NCBI GenBank assembly: GCA_013044385.1
Contig: JABEUN010000051.1
Coordinates: 1-64,000 of the forward strand
Length of the DNA: 64,000 nucleotides
Direction: 5' to 3'
From: Acidimicrobiaceae bacterium
GTDB taxonomy: Bacteria > Actinomycetota > Acidimicrobiia > Acidimicrobiales > Acidimicrobiaceae
The notes beneath the pieces are model-generated. The model saw only the letters and a list, made by a program, of their open reading frames with translations. It did not search any database and was not told where the DNA came from. This document shows positions 18,732 through 26,717 of this stretch, in pieces. Each line of letters starts with the position of its first letter. The first letter of the stretch is position 1. A program made the translations under genes and the position numbers.

Positions 18732-19065
18732 GACTCGTGCCAGACGTCTGATCCAACCCTGCTTGACCGCCGCGTCGTTCGCGTCTCCGCTTGAGCGAGA
18801 TGTACCTATCGGAATCGTCCTCCCGCAAATTTGACTTTCGAAGCTCGTCGGGCGAACACACGCCAGAACAGAAGTGGGCCTGATAGAAAAGCCGACGATT
18901 TCGAGAAGATCAGCCCAATACCCGCCGCCATCGGCTGAATATCATCAACTCTCTGTTGCCATCACAACCTAACGAAGTCCAACGTATGTTGTGGCGGTCA
19001 TAATTCCTAAACCCGTAAATCCATCCGCAAGCGTCATTGCATAACCTTCGATGGATTAGCTAGTC
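18732..19065. other. Gap upstream of the ABC exporter and downstream of the GntR gene
   Basis: The 130 bp nearest the exporter remain open in its frame but contain no ATG, GTG or TTG. A different frame has a GTG-type start near 18861 and codes DELRKSNLREDDSDRYISL before losing plausibility around 18780. A frameshift there would join it to the exporter. The remaining part, to 19065, shows no gene, repeat or clear terminator. Confidence 0.4.
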
Positions 19066-19836
19066 CTAAGCCGACGACTCAGTTCCCCAACGGGCGTAAA
19101 ACTGGAAGCGGTCAGCGCATAAGAGTGTTCGTCGCAATTCAACCGGCTGTCGGTGCACGTATGCCAACCGCTCAATTTCGATTACCGGATCACCTTCACT
19201 CATTTCGAGAAGCTCTGCTTCGCCACCGAAGAGTTGAACAGCCCTCAACCTCTCTACGCCTGAAGTTACGCGCAGTCCGCAGTGGACATAGAGCTGCTTG
19301 TATAGAGAACCACTCGTCAGGTCCAATTCAAGTAGTGGCTCTGCGATCCGTAGACTAAGAAAACTGTGGTCGATCGCCACCGGTTGTCCCGATGCAAATC
19401 GGATTCTTTTAATCTCAACCAAGCCTGACCCCGGCTCAATCTGGAGAAGCTCGGATGCCTCCTCGTCTAGACAGACTCCAGCTATTAGAACCTTGGAGCT
19501 CTCCTGCATGCCCTGATTGGCTATCGATTCGGCCAGCGAGTAACCGGACGTGAGTACTTTGTCCCATGGATCGCCGGAAACAAATGTACCTCGACCCTGG
19601 ATTGACTGGATTAGTCCTTCTGTCCGAAGCGCTCTTAGGGCCTCCCGTACCGTGGCTCTTGAGACCGAATACTCTCTTGAGAGTTCTGGTTCGGACGGAA
19701 CCTTCGCGTCGAACTCACCCCGTTCGATCCTCAACCTCAGTGTCGCCGCCAGCTGCGCCCACAGCGGAATAGGACTCTCGATGCTAAGCGACTCTTCGTT
19801 GGCCATTCCGTCTGGGAGAGGCAACCATCCCGACAC
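19066..19836 (-). CDS. GntR-family transcriptional regulator with UTRA sensor domain (HutC type)
   Basis: DNA-binding regulator of 256 residues. The N-terminal winged helix carries the GntR pattern (LWAQLAATLRLRIERGEF, then LSREYSVSRATVREALRALR and LIQSIQGRGTFVSG). The C-terminal half has UTRA-like sequence (LLQIEPGSGLVEIKRIRFAS, then GQPVAIDHSFLSLRIA), which binds a small effector. It starts 3 bp after the DUF1634 gene and is the last gene of the TauE-DUF1634-GntR set, so it probably controls that transporter or its own operon. Start may be the internal ATG near 19806. Confidence 0.9.
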   Translation of the reverse strand: MSGWLPLPDGMANEESLSIESPIPLWAQLAATLRLRIERGEFDAKVPSEPELSREYSVSRATVREALRALRTEGLIQSIQGRGTFVSGDPWDKVLTSGYSLAESIANQGMQESSKVLIAGVCLDEEASELLQIEPGSGLVEIKRIRFASGQPVAIDHSFLSLRIAEPLLELDLTSGSLYKQLYVHCGLRVTSGVERLRAVQLFGGEAELLEMSEGDPVIEIERLAYVHRQPVELRRTLLCADRFQFYARWGTESSA

Positions 19837-19839
19837 CGA

Positions 19840-20289
19840 CTAGCCCCCGGTCTTGCCCAAGAAAAAACTGAGGATCAGGACAGCAAGGACATATCCCGTG
19901 ATAATCATGAACTTGCCGTCCTTTTGATAAAGGAACGTGAAGATCGAAACTGCTACTCGCACCACCGGCGTAAGGACCAGAAGTAAAAGTCCCAGAACGA
20001 TGATCGATGTGCCATCGAAATGTGATAGGCCACTGAACATCGCCCCGAGCGTGTGCGGGAAATGGTATGCCCTGGAAATGTAGAACTTCTCACGAACTGA
20101 CGAGTTCACCAGCGACCCAGAGTTGTGAACGAAGGAGACAATAAGACCAACGACCACCAAGGTCAGGGAGGTGAGAACGCCAACTCGTAGGACGGTCGAG
20201 ATGATTATCTCGACCTTGCGCACCTTCTCCTCAGCTAGGTCCAGTTTGCTCTGTTCTTTCCTCTCTTGGCCATTTGAAATGTCACTCAT
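19840..20289 (-). CDS. DUF1634 membrane protein
   Basis: A 149-residue protein with three membrane helices (about residues 34-54 VLRVGVLTSLTLVVVGLIVS, 93-112 SIIVLGLLLLVLTPVVRVAV, 130-147 MIITGYVLAVLILSFFLG) after a charged N terminus. Pattern and length match DUF1634, which is commonly encoded next to TauE/SafE transporters, as here: its start overlaps the transporter stop by 4 bp. It probably acts as a small partner subunit; its mechanism is unknown. Confidence 0.85.
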   Translation of the reverse strand: MSDISNGQERKEQSKLDLAEEKVRKVEIIISTVLRVGVLTSLTLVVVGLIVSFVHNSGSLVNSSVREKFYISRAYHFPHTLGAMFSGLSHFDGTSIIVLGLLLLVLTPVVRVAVSIFTFLYQKDGKFMIITGYVLAVLILSFFLGKTGG

Positions 20290-21122
20290 AGAATCCCCTT
20301 ATAGAGCATCTGGATGGAGATGATCAAAAGCACAACCACAAAGAGCAGCCTCACCGACTCGGCGCGCAGCTTGGGAAGCAACTTCGACCCAACGAGTGCT
20401 CCTATGAGTACACCCGAAGCAACTGGCGCCGCAATGTAGGGATCGATATCCCCTCTTGCGAAATAGACGCCTGCACTGGCTGCTGCGGTAACACCAATCA
20501 TAAAGTTCGAAGTTGCAGATGACACCTTCATCGGAAGCCTCATAGCAAGATCCATTGCGGGAACCTTGAGTGCACCAGAACCTATACCGAGGAGGCCAGA
20601 GACGGCGCCCGCTACATACATGAGCACCAGTCCTACTTTGGTGTTAGTCACCTTGTAGGGGATCTCCTTGCCCTCGGCTACGTCGTAGTAAGAAGAGTGC
20701 AGGACGAGCGAGTTCGCCCACTTATCCGTCGATACCTCAAGTGGCGGATGGCCGTGCCGTTTCCGAAACATTTGAAGCGATGAGTAACCCAGGATCACAC
20801 CGAAGAGGACGTATAGCACACGACCGCTCACCAGCCCCGCGATGTATGCACCGGTAATTGCTCCAGTGGTGGTGGCGATCTCGAGAAACATCCCGATTCT
20901 CAGATTGGTTATCCGCTCCCTGACATACGCAGCAGCCGCTCCGGAAGAGGTCGCAATCACCGAGACAATTGATGCACCGATCGCAAGCCGGATGTCCACG
21001 TGAAACAGCAGCGTCAGTACTGGCACAACGACCAGTCCGCCTCCGATACCGAGAAGGGACCCCAGCACACCTGCAAGCACACAGATCGCAAAGAGCACTA
21101 GCGAGAACACTAAAACCGACAT
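20286..21122 (-). CDS. TauE/SafE-family anion transporter
   Basis: Predicted transporter for sulfite, sulfoacetate or a related organic anion. It has about eight membrane helices and the duplicated family glycine motif: GVLGSLLGIGGGLVVVPVLT in the first half and GAVSGLLGIGSGALKVPAMD in the second. At 278 residues it is normal length. It is translationally coupled to DUF1634 and followed by a GntR regulator, suggesting a substrate-inducible unit. Substrate not determinable from sequence. Confidence 0.9.
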   Translation of the reverse strand: MSVLVFSLVLFAICVLAGVLGSLLGIGGGLVVVPVLTLLFHVDIRLAIGASIVSVIATSSGAAAAYVRERITNLRIGMFLEIATTTGAITGAYIAGLVSGRVLYVLFGVILGYSSLQMFRKRHGHPPLEVSTDKWANSLVLHSSYYDVAEGKEIPYKVTNTKVGLVLMYVAGAVSGLLGIGSGALKVPAMDLAMRLPMKVSSATSNFMIGVTAAASAGVYFARGDIDPYIAAPVASGVLIGALVGSKLLPKLRAESVRLLFVVVLLIISIQMLYKGIL

Positions 21123-21160
21123 GACTATATATTAGCCACTTGTCCGGACAACCGTACAAG

Positions 21161-21859
21161 TCAACTAGAAATTCGCCAACTTCTTCGGTGGAGCCGACTC
21201 AAGCCCAGTTGGGAGATGGCACGCCGGTGACTCTCGGTTAGATACCCTTTGTTGGAATCGAGTGCGTAGTCCGGCAACAACCGCGAAACACTGGCCATGA
21301 AACGATCTCTCTCAACTTTTGCGATGATGCTCGCAGCGGCAATTGACGCACACCTCCCGTCACCCCCCACGACGGTAACAACTCTCTCCGGGGCCCACGA
21401 CGGCTGTGAATGCGATGCATTCAACCGGAACTTCCATCCAGAAAGACCTGCTTCCGAGTCGGTGTCCGCACAACCAACCCGCAGAAAATTGTGCTTTCCG
21501 TCAAGAAGCACTACCGCATTTGAGGCAACCTGTAATCCAACGACCGCTCGGCCACTAGCTAGTTGAAGTGCTCGGGTTAGTCCGACTTCGTCGATTTCCG
21601 TGACTGTCGCGAAACCAATTGCGCACCGTATTCCGACACCGGTTATGGCGCGAGCAAACTCCTCCCGCTTCATCGGGCTAAGCCGCTTCGAATCATCTAG
21701 GCCAGCTGGGAGAAGGTTCAGTTCATTCAGGTTGAGTAAGACCGCTCCCACTGCAAGCGGACCCGCCGCAGATCCCCTACCGACTTCGTCAATCGCCACA
21801 ACTTCTGAGTGATCGCCAGAACGTAGATACTCCCGCTCCAGATCGGTGTCAGCTACCAA
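21161..21859 (-). CDS. rnhB: Ribonuclease HII
   Basis: Cuts the RNA strand of RNA/DNA hybrids and removes single ribonucleotides from DNA. The first active-site motif is AIDEVGRGSAAGPLAVGAVL; later motifs are GLDDSKRLSPMKREEF, VVLLDGKHNF, VVGGDGRCASIAAASIIAKV and DSNKGYLTESHR. The frame is open for about 77 further codons upstream, but that extension looks non-homologous. I chose the TTG at 21857-21859, which has AGGTGG about 10 bases before it and gives a normal N terminus ahead of the active site. It lies about 40 bp from the divergently placed end of the TauE unit region, on the same strand. Confidence 0.9.
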   Translation of the reverse strand: MVADTDLEREYLRSGDHSEVVAIDEVGRGSAAGPLAVGAVLLNLNELNLLPAGLDDSKRLSPMKREEFARAITGVGIRCAIGFATVTEIDEVGLTRALQLASGRAVVGLQVASNAVVLLDGKHNFLRVGCADTDSEAGLSGWKFRLNASHSQPSWAPERVVTVVGGDGRCASIAAASIIAKVERDRFMASVSRLLPDYALDSNKGYLTESHRRAISQLGLSRLHRRSWRISS

Positions 21860-22351
21860 CTCAATCCAACCACCTTTTACGCAATAAGCACGGGTCGGGT
21901 TTCGGAGACAACCATACCGCAGAGTCACGAGAGAGTCGCAACTTGAACGCCATAGAGTGCCCTGCTCAGCTGGAACAACTACTGCTCTGGGACAAAAAAG
22001 ATCAGAACTGCACCGCATCCACCTCTCCCGTTTAGCGGTCATTTGGGTAGCGCACTGGAACTGCCTCATTGGAAAGAGTAGAAGTACCACTCGGAAATGC
22101 TGAATTGAGATCTAAATCTCACCCCGACGCACGGTACCAATTGCCTGATGGCAGCTAGGTTTCAAGCGACCCCCGTTCCGGTGCAAACTGAAACTCACAT
22201 ATGCATCCGCCACACTTACGGACCAGGATTTTCCAGCGGATTCGAGGGGCCGAAAGAAGGGACTTGGTTTGAGTCAAGGACCGACGATTTGTACAACTGG
22301 CCCAATTTGGAGCATCACTCAAACCTACGGTCAAGTGGATCCCAGGATCGC
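21860..22351. other. Gap between rnhB and the cyclase gene
   Basis: Nearly 500 bp if rnhB begins at the TTG. The first 231 bp are the open upstream extension of the rnhB frame, which has a cysteine- and arginine-rich composition unlike coding sequence around it. I see no terminator, repeat or small gene in the remainder. Confidence 0.4.
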
Positions 22352-23479
22352 CTAGTTGGCACCATTCACCCGAACTCCTCGCCTTACCCTATACAGCTGC
22401 ACGTAGCCAAGGTCCTTGAGGAATCGAGGTTGTAGGGCTTTCACGTCGGTGGCAAACTTACCCCTCAACCGATCAGCTACCGGCTCAGAAATCAGGATGC
22501 TACTCGGCGTGGCGATGTTCACTATTCGACTAGCCAGGTTGACTATCGGACCGTAGTAGTCACCATCTTTGGCTAAGACTCGTCCGGTTGCAACACCCGC
22601 CCTCACCTCTGAAAGATCGCGGTCCCCTTTGTACTCCTCCTGCAACACAAGCGCTATTTCCACCGCAACCTGGGGATCCTGACAGACGAACATAACCTCA
22701 TCGCCAATCATCTTCACCAGTCGACCACCGAGTGAGGTGACCGTGTTGTGCGCCACTTCCTCAAACCGATTGACTACACGCGCCAACTCCTCTGTCGTCA
22801 GCTGTTGAGACAGAACGGTAAATCCAACTAGGTCTAGAAATCCGACCGAAAGATCGAATTCACTAAGGTCCGCTCCTGTTGAGTTGTCGCGCATCAATAG
22901 GACCCGTCTCGACGCAGCATGAAGGTGCCTTAACCAGACGTATCCGAGCAGCTGGGGAACTGACGGGACTATCGCTGTCGAATAAAGTGCAAATCTCTCA
23001 GCAATCTCAGTATTGCTGAGCCATCTATTTGGTCGATTGAGATCCTTCAAACCATTGGACGAGAGGATCTCCGCCTCTGCCACTCGAGCCATTGAAGAAC
23101 CGATCACTCGGGCAAGCTGTATCGCCACGTCGAGCTCCTCGGGTCGCGTGCCAAGCAACCCACTGAAAGATCTCGAGGCCGCTATGTCAACGGGGAAAAA
23201 TACCTTCTCGCCCGGTTGTGGTTCGATAAATCCCAGAGCACGCCAAACTCTCCGAAGATCCGTCGCCGATATACCGGATTGGGCCGACACCTCCTCAGAT
23301 GTCAGCCGAAGGCTTGGCGCCCCGATCATTGTGTCGACAACCAGTAGGTGGAGCTCGTCCCTCGCAGCGGCTTCGGCAATTTCGGAAGGGGAAACCCCGA
23401 GTTCTTCTAATATCTGCAAAAGCCTGAGCGGTATTCGATCGATCAGGTCTTCGCTCACCTCCCTTGGATCTGTTGACAT
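22352..23479 (-). CDS. Class III adenylate/guanylate cyclase with N-terminal regulatory domain
   Basis: Makes a cyclic nucleotide, probably cAMP. The N-terminal 160 or so residues contain a helix-turn-helix-like segment (RLTSEEVSAQSGISATDLRR, then VWRALGF) resembling the autoinhibitory pH-sensing domain of mycobacterial Rv1264; this comparison is from memory. The C-terminal catalytic domain has the metal-binding aspartates (VGFLDLVGFT and MIGDEVMF) and the transition-state Asn/Arg (VNLASRIVNIA). Start chosen at the ATG behind AGGGGTGGGGGG; an upstream GTG at 23524 would add 15 residues. It is divergent from cofC with under 100 bp between them. Confidence 0.85.
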   Translation of the reverse strand: MSTDPREVSEDLIDRIPLRLLQILEELGVSPSEIAEAAARDELHLLVVDTMIGAPSLRLTSEEVSAQSGISATDLRRVWRALGFIEPQPGEKVFFPVDIAASRSFSGLLGTRPEELDVAIQLARVIGSSMARVAEAEILSSNGLKDLNRPNRWLSNTEIAERFALYSTAIVPSVPQLLGYVWLRHLHAASRRVLLMRDNSTGADLSEFDLSVGFLDLVGFTVLSQQLTTEELARVVNRFEEVAHNTVTSLGGRLVKMIGDEVMFVCQDPQVAVEIALVLQEEYKGDRDLSEVRAGVATGRVLAKDGDYYGPIVNLASRIVNIATPSSILISEPVADRLRGKFATDVKALQPRFLKDLGYVQLYRVRRGVRVNGAN

Positions 23480-23568
23480 TCGACCCGACCCCCCACCCCT
23501 AGCCGACTCACTCGGGTGCAGCACGCATTCCGATCGACAGTTGAGCCACAGTAGCCTATTGTCGATCT

Positions 23569-24288
23569 GTGGAACGACATGGGCTTGAAGATAGAAACTA
23601 CATCAACCGCTCCGCACTTCTGGTTCCAATCAAACCTTTTGGCATGGCTAAATCACGCCTATCTCCCACTCTCGCACCAGAAGCGAGAATTACCCTAGCC
23701 ATAAGTCTTTCGAGGGGGGTTCTAGAGTCCACCCCATCGCTAGACACATTCGTGGTCTGCGAAACTGACGAAATAGCAGAGTGGGCCGTACTTTCCGGCT
23801 ACCGATGCATCCAAAATGGGACAAGGGGCCTGAACCGATCGCTATCGATGGCAGTGGACACCCTTGTTGCAGAAGGATACATACACGTCGTGATAGCACA
23901 CTCAGATCTACCCCTCATCTACGATCTGACCGGATTTGTTCTAGACGGAAAACTGACTATTGTGCCGGACAGGCACCTGAAGGGAACGAACCTCCTTTCA
24001 CTTCCAATTCCCACCAGTTTCAAATTCCACTTTGGGCCGTCCTCGTTTAATGCCCACCTCAAAGAGGCCTCACGCATTTCGCTCCCAACCTTCGTTGTGA
24101 GAGATGCCAGGATAGGGTTGGATCTCGACCTTCCAAGTGATCTCGAACTTGTAGTGCAGTATGAAAACGAACCATGGAAGCTAGTTTCACCACCTGAGCA
24201 ACAAACACCATCGAGCGGAGGCGAATGTGACCAACTTGGCAACCTATCTCAAGGATCAGAGGACGGGAACCACAACCGACCTCGATAG
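23569..24288 (+). CDS. cofC: 2-phospho-L-lactate/phosphoenolpyruvate guanylyltransferase of F420 synthesis (CofC/FbiD)
   Basis: Activates phospholactate or phosphoenolpyruvate with GTP for coenzyme F420 assembly. The family start ALLVPIKPFGMAKSRLSP is clear, followed by a Rossmann-like nucleotidyltransferase core (VVCETDEIAEWAV, GLNRSLSMAV, VVIAHSDLPLI, IVPDRHLKGTNLL) and the C-terminal LDLPSDLELV. GTG start at 23569. Its last 62 bp overlap the PIG-L gene in another frame. The rest of the F420 pathway (cofD/fbiA, cofE/fbiB, fbiC) is not in this window. Confidence 0.88.
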   Translation: MERHGLEDRNYINRSALLVPIKPFGMAKSRLSPTLAPEARITLAISLSRGVLESTPSLDTFVVCETDEIAEWAVLSGYRCIQNGTRGLNRSLSMAVDTLVAEGYIHVVIAHSDLPLIYDLTGFVLDGKLTIVPDRHLKGTNLLSLPIPTSFKFHFGPSSFNAHLKEASRISLPTFVVRDARIGLDLDLPSDLELVVQYENEPWKLVSPPEQQTPSSGGECDQLGNLSQGSEDGNHNRPR

Positions 24289-25000
24289 GCCGGACGTTGC
24301 GCTCGCAGTTGGCGCTCACCCCGATGATATCGAGTTTGGCTGCGGTGCCACTCTGGCACGTTGGGCAACAGCTGGTACCGAGATCCACTATGTGGTTTGT
24401 ACCGATGGTTCCAAGGGCAGCTGGGAACCAAACAGGGATCAGAAGGAGTTGGCGGCGACACGCGAACGGGAATCCGAGGAGGCGGCAATGGTCATTTCCA
24501 AATCGGCCCAAGTGACGTTCCTGAGGAACGTCGACGGGAACCTTGAGCCCGATCTAGATAACCGTTCTAGGCTTGCCAAAGTGATCAGGGCCACTCGCCC
24601 CGACGTGATACTCGGCCACGACCCATGGAAGCGCTACCGGATACACCCCGACCACCGCAACGCAGGCTGGTTGACCACAGATGCAATCGTCGCAGCGAGG
24701 GACCCTCTCTTTTTCCCCGAACACAAACTCGCAGTCCACAGGCCAAAGGCACTCCTACTCTGGGAGGCGGACGAACCTGACCACATTGAGGAGATTAGTG
24801 AATACTTGCAGAAAAAAGCGACCGCTTTACTGAAACACGTATCACAGTATGAGACCACAATGGGATTGAAGAACGGCAAAGTGTCCGAATCTGAAGCGGC
24901 CATGTTGTTCAGCAAGATCAGCATGGCCGCCGAGATGGTCGGAAAGAGATGGGGCCGAGCGGGCCTCTATGAGGAGTTCAAGTTGATCGAGGAGCTATGA
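24227..25000 (+). CDS. PIG-L (LmbE-like) family deacetylase
   Basis: Zn-dependent N-acetylglucosamine-type deacetylase family, which includes mycothiol (MshB) and lincosamide enzymes. The metal and catalytic motif AVGAHPDDIEFGCGATLARW is at about residues 27-46; the third ligand region is HPDHRNAGWLTTDAIVAARD. At 257 residues it is usual length. A GTG start inside the end of cofC gives a 62-bp overlap, implying coupled translation. The tie to cofC may reflect shared control or a shared product; the actual substrate is not evident. Confidence 0.85.
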   Translation: MTNLATYLKDQRTGTTTDLDRPDVALAVGAHPDDIEFGCGATLARWATAGTEIHYVVCTDGSKGSWEPNRDQKELAATRERESEEAAMVISKSAQVTFLRNVDGNLEPDLDNRSRLAKVIRATRPDVILGHDPWKRYRIHPDHRNAGWLTTDAIVAARDPLFFPEHKLAVHRPKALLLWEADEPDHIEEISEYLQKKATALLKHVSQYETTMGLKNGKVSESEAAMLFSKISMAAEMVGKRWGRAGLYEEFKLIEEL

Positions 25001-25010
25001 CCTTGCCCTC

Positions 25011-26561
25011 TCAGTTCACTCGCCTTTCGAGCCCCTCCCAGAATGGACCCCTCAGTTTGAACTTCTGGAGCTTGCCAGTAGCTGTTCGGGCAAGTTCTGT
25101 TCGAAATTCGACCGACTTCGGGCACTTGTAATGAGCGATCTTTGTACGGCAGAATTCGATTAGTTCTGAATCAGTGACCTCCCCGTCGGGCCTGAGCACG
25201 ACGAGGGCCTTAACTTCTTCTCCCCACTTCTCACTTGGTACTCCGATCACTGCCACCTCTGCGACCGCGGGGTGTTGGAATAGCGCATCTTCAACCTCGA
25301 TGGAAGAAACGTTTTCGCCTCCAGTGATGATTACGTCCTTCTTCCGGTCTGAGATAGTGAGATAACCGTCGGTCATATATCCACCGTCTCCGGTATGAAA
25401 CACGCCTCCCGACATCGCTTCGGCCGTCGCCTCCGGATTGTTCCAGTATCCGCCGAATACCACATTCGACTTAGCGAGAACCTCACCCTGACTATCCACC
25501 GTGATCTCTGTACCGATTGCAGGAGTGCCCGCCCTAGATAGCAGTTTGGATCGATCAGCGATGGAGAGGTCGTCCCACTCAGAACGACGTCGATTGACAG
25601 TTAGCACCGGAGAGGTCTCAGTCAAGCCATAGATCTGGATGAACTCCCAGCCAAGTTCGGTCTCGACCCGTTCGATGGTCTTCGATGGAGGTGGGGCGCC
25701 CGCCATCACAATCCTCATCAGGTCCCTCCCGGGTACGTCGAAACCATTCTCTCTGCGCTTCTCTGCAGCATCGAGTGTCGCAGCCCAAACTGCTGGAGCG
25801 CCGCAAGCAAGAGTGACCCCCTCCTGCTCGACCCTCTCGAGTATCTGCTCTCCGACAATTTTCCGCTGGATCACGTGAGTTCCGCCCATGGCGGTCACTG
25901 CATAGGGCATCCCCCAACCATTGCAGTGGAACATGGGCAGCGTGTGCAGCAGTACGTCTCTGTCGGTAACGGTCGTGTGCCAACCAAACATTGCCGCATT
26001 CAGCCATGCGTTCCTATGCGTCATCTGGACACCCTTAGGCCGGGCCGTTGTCCCCGAGGTGTAGTTGATGGAACAGGTAAAGTCCTCGTCTCCCTCCCAC
26101 GGAGTGGGGGGTTTTTTGCCCTCTGGAAGCTCACAGAAGTAGGCTTCATCCTCAATTCCATCGAGGACTATGACTTCCTTGGCGTTCACTCCGGCAACCA
26201 GGTGCTGAAACTCCTTGTCTACCAAAACGACCTGAGAACCCGAGTGATCCACGATGTACTCGATCTCCTCTGAACTAAGTCGATAGTTCGCAGGAACGAG
26301 AATCCTTCCATAACCACTCACCGCATAGTACGAAACCAGGAACTTCCCAGAATTCGGGCTGATCAATGCAACTCGATCGCCAACCCCAACCCCCATGTCC
26401 TCGAGCATCCTAGCCATATTGAGCACCCTGGAATTAAGTTGCCGGTAGGTCAATCTACCCAAATGGCCCACTGCATCCGGATCGTCGACTAACGCGAGTC
26501 GATCAGGATATACCTCTACAGCACGCCTAAGAAAATCGGCCACGTTCAATGGAACCTTCAT
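25011..26561 (-). CDS. Fatty-acid/carboxylate-CoA ligase (AMP-forming)
   Basis: Activates a carboxylic acid through an acyl-AMP. The phosphate-binding loop INYTSGTTARPKGVQMTHRN, the motif YGLTETSPVLTVNRR, and the hinge/C-terminal block (YLTISDRKKDVIITGGENVS, then SIEVEDAL) with the catalytic Lys near the end (RTATGKLQKFKLR) are all present. The chosen ATG follows GGGGGGAG; an upstream start would add 10 residues. It is convergent with PIG-L by about 10 bp. Sequence style is that of medium/long-chain acyl-CoA synthetases; substrate uncertain. Confidence 0.88.
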   Translation of the reverse strand: MKVPLNVADFLRRAVEVYPDRLALVDDPDAVGHLGRLTYRQLNSRVLNMARMLEDMGVGVGDRVALISPNSGKFLVSYYAVSGYGRILVPANYRLSSEEIEYIVDHSGSQVVLVDKEFQHLVAGVNAKEVIVLDGIEDEAYFCELPEGKKPPTPWEGDEDFTCSINYTSGTTARPKGVQMTHRNAWLNAAMFGWHTTVTDRDVLLHTLPMFHCNGWGMPYAVTAMGGTHVIQRKIVGEQILERVEQEGVTLACGAPAVWAATLDAAEKRRENGFDVPGRDLMRIVMAGAPPPSKTIERVETELGWEFIQIYGLTETSPVLTVNRRRSEWDDLSIADRSKLLSRAGTPAIGTEITVDSQGEVLAKSNVVFGGYWNNPEATAEAMSGGVFHTGDGGYMTDGYLTISDRKKDVIITGGENVSSIEVEDALFQHPAVAEVAVIGVPSEKWGEEVKALVVLRPDGEVTDSELIEFCRTKIAHYKCPKSVEFRTELARTATGKLQKFKLRGPFWEGLERRVN

Positions 26562-26717
26562 TGCTCTCCCCCCTAAGGCCCCGGGCGCCAAGCGACACCG
26601 TTCGCGATGGCGATCCTCCTCAGTAGCAACAATAGATTACACAAATACTGGCTGTCCTAAAAGGGATGAACCCGCCAAGTCAATCAATTATGTGAAATCA
26701 AACGTCGATAGAGCTCT

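Noticed and set aside
21860-22090. 77-codon N-terminal extension of RNase HII
   Set aside because: Composition (Cys, Arg-rich) and lack of similarity to the family; a TTG start with a ribosome site lies just before the conserved domain.
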